A stretch of 64,000 nt of DNA from Bog-473 sp963701955. GTDB taxonomy: Bacteria; Actinomycetota; Acidimicrobiia; Acidimicrobiales; RAAP-2. Positions 20,600 to 32,662 of the stretch are shown piece by piece; the stretch's first letter is position 1, and each line of letters starts with the position of its first letter. Location of the stretch: positions 2,914,001-2,978,000 of the forward strand of contig OY969694.1 of the NCBI GenBank assembly GCA_963701955.1, in the 5' to 3' direction. Position numbers and translations under genes: made by a program. The notes beneath the pieces are model-generated. The model saw only the letters and a list, made by a program, of their open reading frames with translations, did no database searches and was not told the DNA's origin.

Positions 20600-23500
20600 C
20601 GAGTGGAACCGAGACGGTGGGATCGATCCTGGAGCCGGAGCCGTTCGAACTCTGCGGAAGGCTGCCGCGGGGGATGACGCTGCTGCAGGCGAGTGCGGGA
20701 ACGGGGAAGACGTTCACGATCGCCGCTCTCACCACCCGCTATGTGGCCGAGGCAGGGCTCCCGATCGATCGCCTCCTCGTGATCACGTTCACCCGCATGG
20801 CCACGGGCGAGCTCCGCGAGCGGGTGCGGGACCGTCTCGTCCTTGCTTTCGACGGGTTGGTCGACATTCTCGACGGCACGGGGACGCACGAGGACGACGA
20901 GATCGTGCGCCATCTCGCTGACGCGCCACGGCGCGAGGTGGAGGCCCGGCGCGACCGGTTGGGAAAGGCCATCGCAGACTTCGACGCCGCGACCATCGAG
21001 ACGACGCACGGGTTCTGCCTCCAGGTCCTGTACGGCCTCGGGACGGCGGGCGATGTCGACCGCGAGGTCACGCTCGTCGAGGACGTGCGGGACATGCGGG
21101 AGGAGGTCGTCGACGACCTCTTCCTGCGCAAGTTCGCCGGCCAGCCCAACACACTCGAGTTCGAGCCGCGCCCAGGCGGGTGGAGATCGCCCGGCACGTC
21201 CTGAACCATCCCGACGCGCTGATCGTTCCCCCGTGGTCCGAGGCTGACTGACCGCCGTCCATCCGACGCCGCTTCGCCGAGGCGGTGCGGCACGAGATGG
21301 AGCGACGCAAGCGGGTGCAGAAGATCCTCACCTATGACGACGTGTTGCTCCGTCTCCGGCACACGCTCATGGACGAGCAGCGCGGGCCGCGCCGCCTGCG
21401 CCCGGCTGCGAGAGCGCTACGACGTCGTGCTGGTCGACGAGTTCCAGGACACCGACCCCGTGCAGTGGGAGATCATGCACAGCGCCTTCGGCCGGGGCGG
21501 CACGACGCTGGTGCTGATCGGTGACCCCAAGCAGGCGATCTACGCCTTCAGGGGCGCCGACGTCCAGGCCTATCTCGAGGCCCGACACGTGGTGGAGACC
21601 GAGTGGACCCTCGACGTCAACTGGCGCAGCGACGAGGAACTGCTGCAGGCCTACGACCGGCTCTTCGCCGGTGCAGAGCTCGGCGACGCCGGCATCACCT
21701 ACCGGGACATCGCGGCCGCCGACGCCAACCGGTCGCCACGGTTGGTCGGCCTGGTCGACTCCGCGCCGCTGCAGGTTCGCATCGTCCACGCCGACGACAG
21801 GTTGGTCCCGCTCACCAAGACGAAGGGTCAACCGCAGGCGGGCGACGCGCGGGCCCTCATCGCCCGTGACCTGGCGTCGGAGGTCGTTGCGCTGCTGTCG
21901 ACCGCCCCGGAGGTCGTGGTCCGGCGGAGGGACGGGAGCGAGCTCCGTCGCTCCACGCTGCATCCTGGCCACATCGCGGTGCTGGTGCGCTTCAACAGCC
22001 ACGCGGTGGTGGTGCGGGACGCGCTGCAGGCGGCGGGCGTGCCAGCCGTGATCGGCGGCAGCATCTCGGTCTTCGCGACCCAGTCCGCCAAGGAGTGGCT
22101 CCGCCTCCTCGAGGCCCTCGAACGACCGACTGCCCGCGACCGGGCCTCGCTGGCGGCCCTCACCTGCTTCGTCGGTTGGACGCCCGAAGAGGTGGCGACC
22201 GCCACGGAGGAGGAGTGGGAGGACCTCCACTGGTCGCTGCACCGGTGGGCCGCCCTCCTGCGCGACGAGGGCATCGCGTCCCTCTACGAGACAGTGAGCA
22301 GTTCCCACGACGTCCCCGCCCGGGTGCTGGCCGGGGTCGGCGGCGAACGCTCCATGACCGACCTGCGTCACATAGGCCAACTGCTGCACGAAGCCGGGGT
22401 GTCGGAGGGTCTGGGGCCCACCGCCATGGCCACCTGGCTCGGGCGACGCATTCGTGATGCGGACAAGGACGCCGAGAACGAGGAGCGGGCACGCCGGCTC
22501 GAGTCGGATGCGGCAGCCGTGCAGGTCATCACGATCCACCGGAGCAAGGGACTGGAATTTCCAATCGTCCTGTGTCCCTACATGTTGGAGGGCCGACCGC
22601 AGAAGAACGACGTGCCGGTGTTCCACGACCCCGACAACGGACATCGGCGGACCATCGATGTCGGACAGGACGGCAAGAGTTTTGCGGTGCACCAGAAGAT
22701 GGAGCTGGAGGAAGGGCGGGGTGAGGACCTCCGCCTGCTGTACGTCGCGCTCACCCGTGCCCAACATCGCGCCGTGCTCTGGTGGGCCGGCGTCCAGGAC
22801 AGCGAACACTCACCCCTGGCCCGCCTGCTGTTCGACCGGGACGACGACGGCGTGGTCAGCCCCTACGGTGCGACCCGGCGCAGCGACGACGAGGTGGAGG
22901 CCGCCTTCGCCGGGTTGGGACCGTTGGTCGACGTCGCACGGGTCGGCTGGCCGGCCGGTGCACAGTGGCGTCCCGACCCGGGCGTGCCGCCGGACCTGGA
23001 GCCCGCTGTCTTCGACCGTTCGTTCGACGTCGGCTGGCGGCGGGTGTCGTACTCGGGCATCACCCGGGACCTGCACGACGAGCCGGCGGTGGGCAGCGAG
23101 CCCGAGCTGGTGCTCACGTCGGACGAGGACACGACTGCGCTTCCCGCGCCACGGCGCGCGAAACCCGACGAACGGCACGCCGTGCCCCTGCACCTCGGTT
23201 CGATGCCGGGGGGCGCCCTCGTCGGGACCGTGGTGCACGGCGTTCTCGAACGGACAGACTTCGCGGCGCCCGATCTCGAGGTGGAGGTGGGCGAAGCACT
23301 GGGTAAGGAGGTGGCCTGGCGCAACGTCGACCTGGGAGATCCCGACGACGGTCGTCCGGGGGCTTTGCACCGCGATCGAGTCCCCGCTCGGCCCGTTGGC
23401 CGGAGGGCTCTGTCTGCGTGACATGGCGCGCCCCGACCGCATCGACGAGCTGGGCTTCGAAATCCCACTGGTGGGAGGCGACATGCCGGCGGGCCGGCTC

Positions 23501-24008
23501 GACGTGGCGCATCTCGCCGATCTGCTGCAGGCGCAGCTGCCCGCAGAGGATCCGGTCGCCCGGTACGCGCCCGCATTGCGCGATCCGGCGCTGCAGCGGC
23601 GCGCTGCGCGGCTACCTGACCGGGAGCCTCGATCTCGTGCTGCGGCTGCCCGACGACCGTTACCTCGTGGCCGATTACAAGACGAACCGGCTCGGGGCAC
23701 CGGGCGAAGAGCTGACCGCGTGGCACTACCGCAGCGAGGCCGTGGAGGACGAGATGGCGGCGGCGCACTACCCGCTGCAGGCGCTGCTGTACTCGGTGGC
23801 CCTGCACCGATACCTCCGCTGGCGGGTGCCGGACTACGACGCGCGGCGCGGCACTTCGGGGGCGTGCTCTATCTCTTCGTCCGGGGCATGAGCGCGGTCG
23901 GAACCCGTGAAGGGCGGTCATCCGCCGCCGGGTGTGTGGTCCTGGCAACCGCCGCCGAGCCTGGTGGAGTTGCTCAGCGACCTCTTCGACCACGGAGCGG
24001 GCTCGTGA
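20596..24008 (+). CDS. recB: exodeoxyribonuclease V subunit RecB
   Basis: About 1,135 residues. UvrD-type helicase motifs: I LLQASAGTGKTFTIAAL, II VLVDEFQDTDPVQW, III GDPKQAIYAFRGAD, IV LDVNWRSDEELLQAY, V VQVITIHRSKGLEFPIV and VI LLYVALTRAQHRAVLWW. The C-terminal PD-(D/E)xK nuclease has GSLDLVLRL, VADYKTN and YPLQALLYSVAL, so both activities look intact. Frame changes are near 21180, 21390, 23345, 23600 and 23850. It starts on GTG inside the recC stop and ends in GTGA overlapping recD, consistent with coupled translation of the complex. Confidence 0.93.
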
Positions 24009-25858
24009 CCCTCGGGGAGGTCCGGCGACCCGTTCGACGCCACGTTGGCGCTCGGCAGCGCTGGACTTCTGCAGGCGTTCAACCGTGCCGGCGTCCTCTC
24101 GACCTCGGACGTCCACGTCGCCGCGACCCTGGCGCGGCTCGGTGGGACGACGGACGAGGCGGTGCGCCTCGGCGCTGCGTTGGCGGCTCGGGCGCCGCGC
24201 CTGGGTCACGTCTGCGTGGACCTGGCCTCCATCGCCGGCACCGCCAGCACCGACACGGAGACGCAGGCGGATCTTGCGGCCCTGCCCTGGCCCGACCCGA
24301 CGGACTGGCTCGACCGCCTTGCGGCGAGCCCGCTGGTGGGGGACGACCTGCCCCTCCACCTGGCGGGATCGAACCTGTACCTCGACCGGCTCTGGGCCGA
24401 CGAGGTCCTCGTCGCCGCCGACATCTCCGCCCGCGCCGACAGGCCGTCGGCCGGGGTCGACGAGGAAGCCCTGGCCGCCGGCGTCGCTGCCCTGTTCCCT
24501 GACGCGGGGGAGTCGGATCTGCAACGCCTCGCCGCCGTGACCGCGGTGCGCCAGAGGTTCTCGGTCATCGCGGGCGGGCCCGGCACGGGAAAGACGACGA
24601 CGGTTGCCCGAGCCCTGGCCCTCCTCCTCGGGCAGGCAGCGGCAGCGGACACGCCCGCCGCTGATCGCTCTGGCGGCACCGACCGGCAAGGCCGCGGCTC
24701 GCCTGGAGGAGGCAGTGCACGGCGAGGCGCGCACCATGGCGGTGGACCCCCAGGTGCGGGAACGCCTGCAGGCCTTGGAGGGTTCGACCCTCCACCGCCT
24801 GTTGGGGTTCAGTCCCGGAAACCGGACACGCTTCCGTCACGATCGCTTCCACCACCTGCCACACGACGTGGTCGTGGTCGACGAGACCTCCATGGTGTCG
24901 CTCTCCATGATGGCCCGCCTGCTCGAAGCCGTTCGGCCCGACGCCCGCGTGATCCTGGTCGGTGACCCGGAGCAGCTGGCGTCGGTCGAGGCCGGGGCCG
25001 TCCTGGGTGACATCGTGGGGCCGGCCGCTGCCGAGCGGTCGATCCGGGCCTGAGGAGCTCTCGCCGTCGGGAGTCGGGGCTGGCATCGTCGTCCTGCGGC
25101 GAGTCCACCGCTACGGCCGCGCCATCGCGGACGTGGCGGAGGCGATCCAGCGCGGCGACGCCGACGAGGTGATCGCCATTCTGCGGGCAGGCACCTCGAA
25201 CGTGGAGTGGATCGGCGAAGGCGCGGCCATCGTCGGCCGACGGGATGGATGCGGTTCGGACCCTGGCCGTCGAGAGCGGGCGTGCGGTGATCGAGGCGGC
25301 ACGGGCGGGGCGCGCCACGGACGCCATCGCTGCCCTCGGAGGCTTCCGCCTCCTCTGCGCGCACCGGCAGGGTCCCGAGGGTGTGGCGACGTGGACTCCG
25401 TCGTGGAGAACTGGCTCCGGGCAGAGGTCGCGGGATTCGTCCCCGGGAGAGACTGGTACGTCGGCCGGCCGCTGATCGTGACCGAGAACGACTACGGGCT
25501 TCAACTCTTCAACGGCGACACGGGTGTCGTGATGGAAGGCCCGGACGGCCGGCTGGTCGCCGCCTTCGAGCGGGGTGGTGCGATCGCCCAGGTCAGCCCG
25601 ACCCGTCTCGCCGCGGTGGATTCGGTCTATGCCATGACGGTCCACAAGAGCCAGGGCTCCCAGTTCGGCGCCGTGGCCTTCCTCTTGCCGAGTCTCGACT
25701 CACGCGTGCTCACCCGCGAGCTGCTCTATACGGCGGTGACCCGTGCCCGGGAGCGCCTCATCGTCGTTGGTCCCGAATTGTCGATCCGGGCCGCCGTCGA
25801 GCGGCCGATCACCCGGGCCTCGGGGCTCCGCGACGCCCTCTGGGGCGGAGGCGCCTGA
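24005..25858 (+). CDS. recD: exodeoxyribonuclease V subunit RecD
   Basis: About 615 residues, SF1B 5'-3' helicase. The N-terminal domain begins after a frame change near 24025 (DPFDATLALGSAGLLQAFNRAG). Helicase motifs follow: Walker A IAGGPGTGKTTTVARAL, LAAPTGKAAARL, DEAD-like VVVVDETSMVSLSMM, GDPEQLASVEAG, late motifs MTVHKSQGSQF and LLYTAVTRARERLIVVG. Further frame changes occur near 24660, 25045, 25240 and 25385. The GTG start overlaps the recB stop. It is the third and last gene of the operon, in the order C-B-D. Confidence 0.93.
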
Positions 25859-25944
25859 ACCGCCTCACGGAAGAGGGGTCCGGGCCGTCACCCGTCCACC
25901 TTCGCGGATTCCCGACTGCCTAGGCTGCCGCCCTCAGTGAAAAT

Positions 25945-25992
25945 CCCTGGTCTCACGGTGTTTACGGCCTCTTCACAGCGTGAGATTCAGGG
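25945..25992. promoter_or_regulatory. long hairpin before sqdB
   Basis: CCCTG-g-TCTCACG (25945-25957) pairs with CGTGAGA-tt-CAGGG (25979-25992), and GTG/CAC inside the loop can add three pairs. It lies 69 bases before the sqdB ATG in a 202-bp gap after recD. There is no U-run, so it is not a classic terminator. It may be an mRNA leader element or a binding site. Confidence 0.45.
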
Positions 25993-26060
25993 TTCTGCAC
26001 GATGATGAAGCTGACATGACTCCGTAACAAAGGCGGGGCCTGAGTGAAACCACGGGTGAA

Positions 26061-27265
26061 ATGAAGATTCTGGTTCTCGGAGGAGACGGTTACCTGGGTT
26101 GGCCCACCGCACTGCATCTTTCGGCGCTCGGGCACGAGATCACCGTCGTCGACAACCTGGTGCGCCGGGAGTACGACCGTGAGATGGGCGTCGACAGCTT
26201 GGTGCCCATCGCGTCCCTGCAGGAGCGGGTGACCCGCTGGGAGCAGGTGTCGGGCCACGCCATCAACGTCCGCATCGGGAACCTGACCGACGCCGCGTTC
26301 ACCTACAGCGTCGTGGCCGAGGGCGAAGCCCGACGCCATCGTGCACTTCGGCGAGCAGCGTTCGGCGCCCTACTCCATGATCGACCGTGAGCACGCCGTC
26401 TACACCCAGGTCAACAACGTCGTCGGGAACCTGAACGTGATGTACGCCATTCAGGAGACCGATCCGGACATCCACCTCGTCAAGTTGGGGACCATGGGGG
26501 AGTACGGCTACCCCAATATCGACATTGAAGAGGGCTTCATCGAGATCACCCACAAGGGCCGCACCGATGTGCTGCCCTACCCCAAGCAGCCCGGGTCCTT
26601 CTACCACCTGTCCAAGGTGCACGACAGCAGCAACATCATGTTCGGCTGTCGGATCTGGGGCCTGCGTGCCACCGACCTGAACCAGGGGATCGTCTACGGC
26701 CAGTCGACCAAGGAGACGGACGTCGACCCGCTGCTGGCGACCCGGTTCGACTACGACGGCGTCTTCGGTACCGTGCTCAACCGTTTCTGCGTCCAGGCGG
26801 TCACGGGCCACCCGCTGACCGTCTACGGCGCCGGCGGCCAGACCCGCGGGATGCTGAACATCCGCGACACGCTGGCCTGCGTGACCCTGGCCCTCGAGAA
26901 CCCCGCCGACCGGGGCGAGTTCCGGGTCTTCAACCAGTTCACCGAGTCGTTCTCCGTACGTCGAGATGGCGCAGATGGTCAAGAAGGTCTGCCCGACGCG
27001 GGTCGACATCGCGGAGGGGCTCTCCAACCCCCGGGTGGAGAACGAGGAGCACTACTTCCATGCCGCCAACACCAAGCTCCTCGACCTGGGCCTCGAGCCC
27101 CACCTCCTGACCGACGAGGTCATCTCCGACATCCTCGAGCTGGTGGAGCGACACCGCGGCCGCGTGGACGTGCGGGCCATCGCCCCCACGGTCCAGTGGC
27201 GTTCGAGTGCCAGCAGGCTCACGACGTCCGGCGAAACCCCGGACGCGTCCTTCCTCGCGGTGTAA
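26061..27265 (+). CDS. sqdB: UDP-sulfoquinovose synthase
   Basis: Short-chain dehydrogenase family enzyme of about 400 residues that makes UDP-sulfoquinovose from UDP-glucose and sulfite for the sulfolipid SQDG. The nucleotide fold opens KILVLGGDGYLGWPTALHL. Family-specific blocks are clear: VHFGEQRSAPYSMID, LGTMGEYGYPNIDIEEG, LPYPKQPGSFYHLSKVHDS (the catalytic YxxxK), WGLRATDLNQGIVYGQ and GGQTRGMLNIRDTL. Frame changes occur near 26330 and 26960. No SqdX/SQD2 glycosyltransferase is adjacent. Two sulfate-activation cassettes lie about 20 kb downstream and could feed sulfite supply. Confidence 0.92.
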
Positions 27266-27291
27266 AGGTCGTCCTCCCGCTGTAGGTTCCT

Positions 27292-28397
27292 GTGGCGATG
27301 CCGCCACGCAGGCCACGCCGCCGCGCCCGGCGTCGATCACCGGCCCGGCCGGTCATCCTGCTGATCGCAGCGGTGGTCGTGCTGGCGATTGTTGTGGGTG
27401 GCCTCACCCAGGTGTCGCGGCAGTCGCAGGGATACGACGCCAACTCTGACCGCACGCTGGCGGCGCAGGGCACCGTGGTGGCCGATCAGTCGAACGCCAC
27501 TGCGGTGACGGTGCGCAAGGTGATCAACGATCTGTCGTCGGAGACCCGGCAGCAGCTGCAGGCGGCGCTCGACAGCGCGGTGCAACAGACGCGCCGACCA
27601 ATCGGCCCGGGCGAACGTCGCCGCGGGGTCGACGCCGCTGGGCTCCGTGGCGGGCCAGTTCACCACCGTCTTCGCCGAGCGGGCCCAGTCCATGACGCAG
27701 CTGCGCGCCGCCGTCGACGGATTCCTCGGCCTCCGGCCGATCGCTCCGGCCGACTCGCCGACGAGCGGCACCACGGCCGACGCCCGCAACGCCGGCCAGT
27801 TGTCCGCCGACCAGGCGACGAACCGCATTGCCGGCGCCGGCGCGCTCCTGGCGCGCTCCGACGCGCTCTACCGCTAGGTCCGGCGGTCCCTGGCCGACGC
27901 GGCCGGGCACGGGAGCGTGCCGCCCTCGGTCTGGGTGACCCGTCCGCAGATCTGGCAAGTGGGCAGCGTGGCGGCGCAGGTCGATCTGCTGGCCACCTCG
28001 TCGACCTTGGAGGCGACGCACTATGTCGTGCTGCGCACCGTGCGCCTGAGCCCGCCGGCGTTGCCGACACCGCAGGGCACCCCGTCCGGCGTGTCGGTGC
28101 TCAGCCCGACCTCCCACATCGGCGTGACCGTGGTTCTGGCCAACCAGGGTTCATCGGACGAGCCGCACGTGTCCGTCCGCTTCTCGCTGGCGGATCAGAC
28201 CTCGGGCGCAACCGTGACCCAGGTCCGGACGGCGTCGCTCGCCCTGGGCGCCTCGGTGACGATCCCGTCCGTGACCATGCCGGTCAAGCCGTCCACGACC
28301 TACGTGCTCACCGTGCAGGTGATTCCGCCGGCCGGCCAGACGCTCACCGCCGGCACGGAGACACAGCAGACAGCTGCAGGTGGCCCCGGCGACCTGA
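27292..28397 (+). CDS. single-pass membrane protein, unknown
   Basis: About 365 residues. A very basic N-terminus (PPRRPRRRARRRSPAR) precedes one membrane helix (VILLIAAVVVLAIVVGGL). The external part is helical at first (VRKVINDLSSETRQQLQAAL; TQLRAAVDGFLGL) and ends in an Ig/CARDB-like beta domain (HIGVTVVLANQGSSDEPHVSVRFSL). Frame changes lie near 27590, 27880 and 28370. The end is placed at TGA 28395-28397, just before the gltA ribosome site region, assuming one extra base. The layout recalls the paralog pair at 7379-9658 but no sequence match is obvious. Function unknown. Confidence 0.6.
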
Positions 28398-28499
28398 GCG
28401 GGCGGACGTCGACATTCCGGCCGGGCCGCGTGTCGACCCCACCCGTTCCTGGTCCTAGGATCGGGAGGCACCGAAATCAGGAACTGGAGGGCTCTTCAC

Positions 28500-29775
28500 G
28501 TGGCCGAGAGCATCACGATCACGGACAATCGAAATGGTGAGTCCATTGAGATCCCGCTCGTCAACGGCGGGGTATCGGCCGAGCAGTGGGCCAAGCTCCT
28601 CCCTGGAGTGTGGTTCTTCGACCCGGGCTTCATGTCGACCGCGGCCTGTGAGAGCGCCATCACGTATCTCGACGGGGACGCCGGCATCCTGCGGTATCGG
28701 GGCTACCCGATTGAGCAGCTGGCCGAGAACTCCACCTATCTCGAGGTGGCGTATCTCCTCTTGAAGGGCGAGCTGCCCAACGAGGAGCAGTTCGCCGACT
28801 GGCGTCACGACGTCACGTACCACACGTTCATCCACGAGAACGTGCGCAAGCGGTTCCTCGAGGGCTTCCACTACGACGCCCACCCGATGGGGATGCTGGT
28901 CTCGGCCGTCGCCGCACTGTCGACCTTCTACCTCGACGCCAAGGACATCTTCGACCCCGATTCCCGGAACAAGCAGATCATCCGCCTGATCGCCAAAATG
29001 CCGACCCTGGCCGCCGCCGCGCACCGGTTCAGCGTGGGCATGCCGTTCGTCTACCCCGACAACTCCCTCGACTTCGTGCCGAACTTCCTGTCCATGCTCT
29101 GGAAGGTCGCCGAGCCACGGTTCGAGGCCGACCCCGTCCTGGCCCGTGCCCTCGACATCCTGTTCATCCTCCACGCCGACCACGAGCAGAACTGCTCGAC
29201 CACCGCCATGCGCGTCGTCGGCTCGTCGCACTCGGATCCCTACTCGTCCACCGCGGCCGCGGCGGCTGCCCTCTACGGACCGCGGCACGGCGGCGCCAAC
29301 GAGGCCGTCATCCGGATGCTGACCGAAATCGGGAGCATCGAGAACGTGCCCGACTTCATCGCCACGGTGAAGGCGGGGACCGGCGGGCAGCGCCTCCAGG
29401 GGTTCGGGCACCGCGTCTACAAGAGCTACGACCCGCGGGCCAAGATCATCAAGCGCACGGCCGACGAGGTGTTCGCGGTGACCGGCAAGAACCCGCTGCT
29501 CGACATCGCGCTCGAAGCTCGAGGAGATCGCCCTCAACGACGAGTACTTCACGTCACGACGGCTCTATCCGAACGTCGACTTCTACTCGGGCCTCATCTA
29601 CCAGGCCATGGGTTTCCCGCTCGAGATGTTCCCCGTCCTCTTCGCCATCCCGCGGACCACCGGGTGGTTGGCCCACTGGCAGGAGATGCTCGACCAGGAC
29701 TCCAAGATCTCCCGGCCGCGGCAGTTGTACATCGGCTCCGAGGAGCGCGACTACGTCCCGATGGGCAGCCGCTGA
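28500..29775 (+). CDS. gltA: citrate synthase
   Basis: About 425 residues, type II (hexameric, NADH-sensitive) length. It condenses oxaloacetate with acetyl-CoA. Active-site parts are HADHEQNCSTT, GPRHGGAN, GFGHRVYKSYDPR and VDFYSG. The GTG start has GGAGGG about 10 bases upstream. One extra base near 29518 (expected LEEIALNDEYF) breaks the frame in this essential gene, which supports the error interpretation. It converges on tesB with a 1-bp gap. Confidence 0.95.
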
Positions 29776-29776
29776 A

Positions 29777-30633
29777 TCACCGGGCCTTCCGCTTGCGCAT
29801 GCGGACGAGCCCCTCCTGGGCGAGGGAGACGCACAGGCGACCCTGCCGGTCGAAGAGGAAGCCACGGGCCAAGCCCCGGCCCTGAGCGGCGACCGGTGAG
29901 TCCGTGTCGTAGAGCAGCCATTCGTCGGCCCGGAAGGGCTGGTGGAACCACATGCAGTGGTCGAGGCTCGCCCCCATGAACTCCGGATCGTCCCAACTCG
30001 TGTCATGGGGGGCGAGGATGGTGTCGAAGAGGGACATGTCCGACGCGTAGGTCGCCACGCACGCGTGCAGGAGCGGGTCGTCGGGGAGCTGCCCGTCCGC
30101 CCGGATCCAGAGGCGCTGAAAGGGCTCGCCCTTCTCCCTGGAGTGCCACGGGAGGTCGCCGATGTGCCGCTGGTCGATCGGGTGGGGCCGGTCGAACCAC
30201 TCGGTGAGCTCGTCCTTCCATGGCTGCAGCCGCTCGAAGAGGGGGGCGAGCGATTCGGGTTCTGGCACCTCGGGCATCGGGAGCTGGTGCTCCAGGCCGT
30301 CTTCGAGGTCGTGGAAGGAGGCCGAGAGGTTGAAGATGGCCCGGCCGTGCTGCACGGCGACGACCCGTCGGGTCGTGAAGGAGCGCCCGTCACGGATCCG
30401 GTCGACCTCGTAGAGGATCGGCACCGTGGGATCGCCGGGCCGCAGGAAGTAGGAGTGGAGCGAGTGCACCCGGCCGTGCTCGACGGTGCGCCCGGCGGCC
30501 ATGAGCGCCTGCCCCGCCACCTGGCCGCCGAAGACCCGCTGGCGCTCCTCGTTCGGCTGGATACCCCGGAAGATGTTGACCTCAATGGGTTCGAGGTCAA
30601 GCAGGTTGACGAGGAACTCCAAGGACGCGCTCA
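29777..30633 (-). CDS. tesB: acyl-CoA thioesterase II
   Basis: 285 residues, intact. Double hot-dog fold that hydrolyses medium and long acyl-CoA. It starts MSASLEFLVNLLDLEPIEVN and has the N-terminal GGQVAGQALMAAGRTV block and the C-terminal catalytic region MGASLDHCMWFH and LLYDTDSPVAAQGRGLARG, with the Asp, Thr/Ser and Gln positions present. The open frame continues upstream of the chosen ATG, but that part overlaps the GH1 gene antisense and is not supported. Confidence 0.93.
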
Positions 30634-30726
30634 TGCGCACATGTTCGCAGGCCGCCGAAGAGGGCGTCGCCGATGTCGCCGATGTCGCCGAGCGGGTCAC
30701 GGTGACCCCAACTACCCTGCGGCAGC

Positions 30727-31945
30727 GTGACAGCCAGGACGGCAGGGCCAGGAGGGCGACCTCGAGTTCCCGGAGGGCTTCATCTGGGGCGTCGCCACCG
30801 CGGCGCACCAGATCGAGGGCGGCAACGTGAACAACGACTGGTGGGCGTGGGAGCACAATCCTTCGTCGGGCACGCTCGAGCCGAGCGGCGACGCCTGCGA
30901 CTCGTTCCACCGCTGGCGCGAGGACGTCCAGCTCGTGGCCGACATGGGTCTCGGGGCATACCGCTTCTCCCTCGAGTGGAGCCGCATCGAGCCTGCCGAA
31001 GGCGAGTTCTCCATCGCGGCGCTCGAGCACTACCGGCGTCTGTGCGCGGCCTGTCACGGGCACGGGATCCTTCCGGTCGTGACGTTCCACCACTTCACCA
31101 CCCCGTTGTGGCTCGCCGCCCGCGGCGGGTGGGAGGCAGCCGACGCCCCCGAGCGCTTCGCCCGGTTCGTCGAGCGGGCGACGGCGTACCTCGGCGACCT
31201 GATCGGCTGGGCCTGCACCATCAACGAGCCGAACGTCGTCGCCGTCATGGGGTACTTCCAGGGCGAGTACCCGCCCGGGGTCAAGGACGACTTCACCCGT
31301 TACGCCGCCGTGAACGAGGCCATGGTCCGCGCCCACCGGTTGGCCGTCGACGCCCTGCGCGCCGGTCCCGGCGACTTCCCCGTCGGCCTCACCCTCTCCA
31401 TGGCGGAGATCACGGCCGCCGAGGGCGGGGAGTCCCTGCGCGACGCCGCCGAGGAGATGCTCGAGAACATCTTCCTGCGCGCCACCGAGGGCGACGACTT
31501 CGTGGGCGTGCAGTGCTACACCCGCATGCACTTCGGCCCGGACGGGCTGGCCCCCAACGACCCCGCGGTCCCGTTGACGCAGATGGGGGACGAGCGCTGG
31601 CCTCAGGCGGTCGAGCACACGGTGCGCCGTGCAGCCGAGCGTGAGCGGCCGGCCGGTCGTCGTCACCGAGAACGGGATCGCCACCGCCGACGACACCGAA
31701 CGGATCGCCTTCGTCTCCGACGCCCTGCGCAGTGCGCACCGGTGCCTGCGAAGCAGGGCATCGACCTGCGGGGATACTTCGTCTGGAGCCTTCTCGACAA
31801 CTTCGAGTGGCACCTCGGCTACGGCCCAAAGTTCGGGCTGGTCGCCGTGGCCCCGGGCACCTTCGAGCGCCGCCCCAAGCCGAGCGCGCACTGGTTCGGG
31901 GAGGTGGCGCGGACCAACCGGCTGCCGCTCACAGCGGGTGCATAG
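30727..31945 (+). CDS. GH1 beta-glucosidase family protein
   Basis: About 405 residues, short for GH1 (usually 440-480). The N-terminus after a frame change near 30770 reads FPEGFIWGVATAAHQIEGG. Acid/base glutamate is in TINEPN and the nucleophile glutamate in VVVTENGIA, so it should be active. LLDNFEWHLGYGPKFGLV is the aglycone-side C-terminal signature. Other frame changes are near 31640 and 31740. A TACCCT box ends 9 bases before the GTG. It is divergent from tesB. Substrate not determinable; no secretion signal. Confidence 0.88.
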
Positions 31946-32036
31946 CCAGCCGACAGGGGGTCGAATTGGACTCCAAGCTAGGGTTGGCCCGTGCCGATCC
32001 CGCCCGCGGCGTTCAGCGTGCGATCGCGAGGCTCCC

Positions 32037-32642
32037 GTGACTGACCACGGCGGGCACCCGCCGCTCTCCCACATCTGGTCGTCGGACCAATCGCTCTACG
32101 CCCGCGTCCGGCAGATGATCGCGCACCCCTCGAGCGTCAAGCTGATCAAGTACGCCTCCGTCTCGCTGATCTCGACGGTCGTGTCGCAGGTCACGCTGCT
32201 CCTGACCTTCGGCATCTTCCACGTCATGTCCGAGGTGCCGGCCAACATCGTCGCCAACGTGCTGGCCACCATCCCCTCCTACTGGCTCAACCGCCGCTGG
32301 GTCTGGGGCAAGGGCGGCAAGTCGCACTTCTGGCGCGAGATCGCCCCCTTCTGGATCCTGTCCTTCGTCGGGCTGGCGTTCTCGAGCGTGGCGGTCTGGA
32401 TCGCCGGTGACTTCGCCCGGGCGCACGGCCTGACGCCACGGCGCCGACCGCGCTCCTGGTGAACGCGGCCAACCTGCTGAGCTTCGCCATCCTGTGGGTC
32501 GTGAAGTTCTTGATCTACAACAAGCTCTTCCACATCGACCCGGTCGAATACGAGGAGCACCACGCCGAGAAGGTGGCAGCCGGCTCCCACAGCGCCGGGG
32601 ACCCGTCGGACAGACGACCGCAACAGCTCGACCCCCGTCTGA
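32037..32642 (+). CDS. GtrA family membrane protein
   Basis: About 200 residues with four hydrophobic helices: IKYASVSLISTVVSQVTLLL, VPANIVANVLATIPSYWLNR, APFWILSFVGLAFSSVAVW and LLSFAILWVVKFLIYNKLF. NRRWVWGK between helices 2 and 3 is a GtrA hallmark. Such proteins are linked to flipping or transfer of polyprenyl-linked sugars. Frame changes are near 32440 and in the C-terminal tail; the end is placed at TGA 32640-32642. A TAGGGT box and GTG at 31991 suggest the true start may be 46 bases upstream if another base is wrong. Confidence 0.8.
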
Positions 32643-32662
32643 GACCCGTCCCGGGCCCGGGT

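Noticed and set aside
30634..32074. Upstream part of a long minus-strand frame that includes tesB
   Set aside because: Only the part from 30633 downward matches an acyl-CoA thioesterase; the rest is antisense to the GH1 gene.
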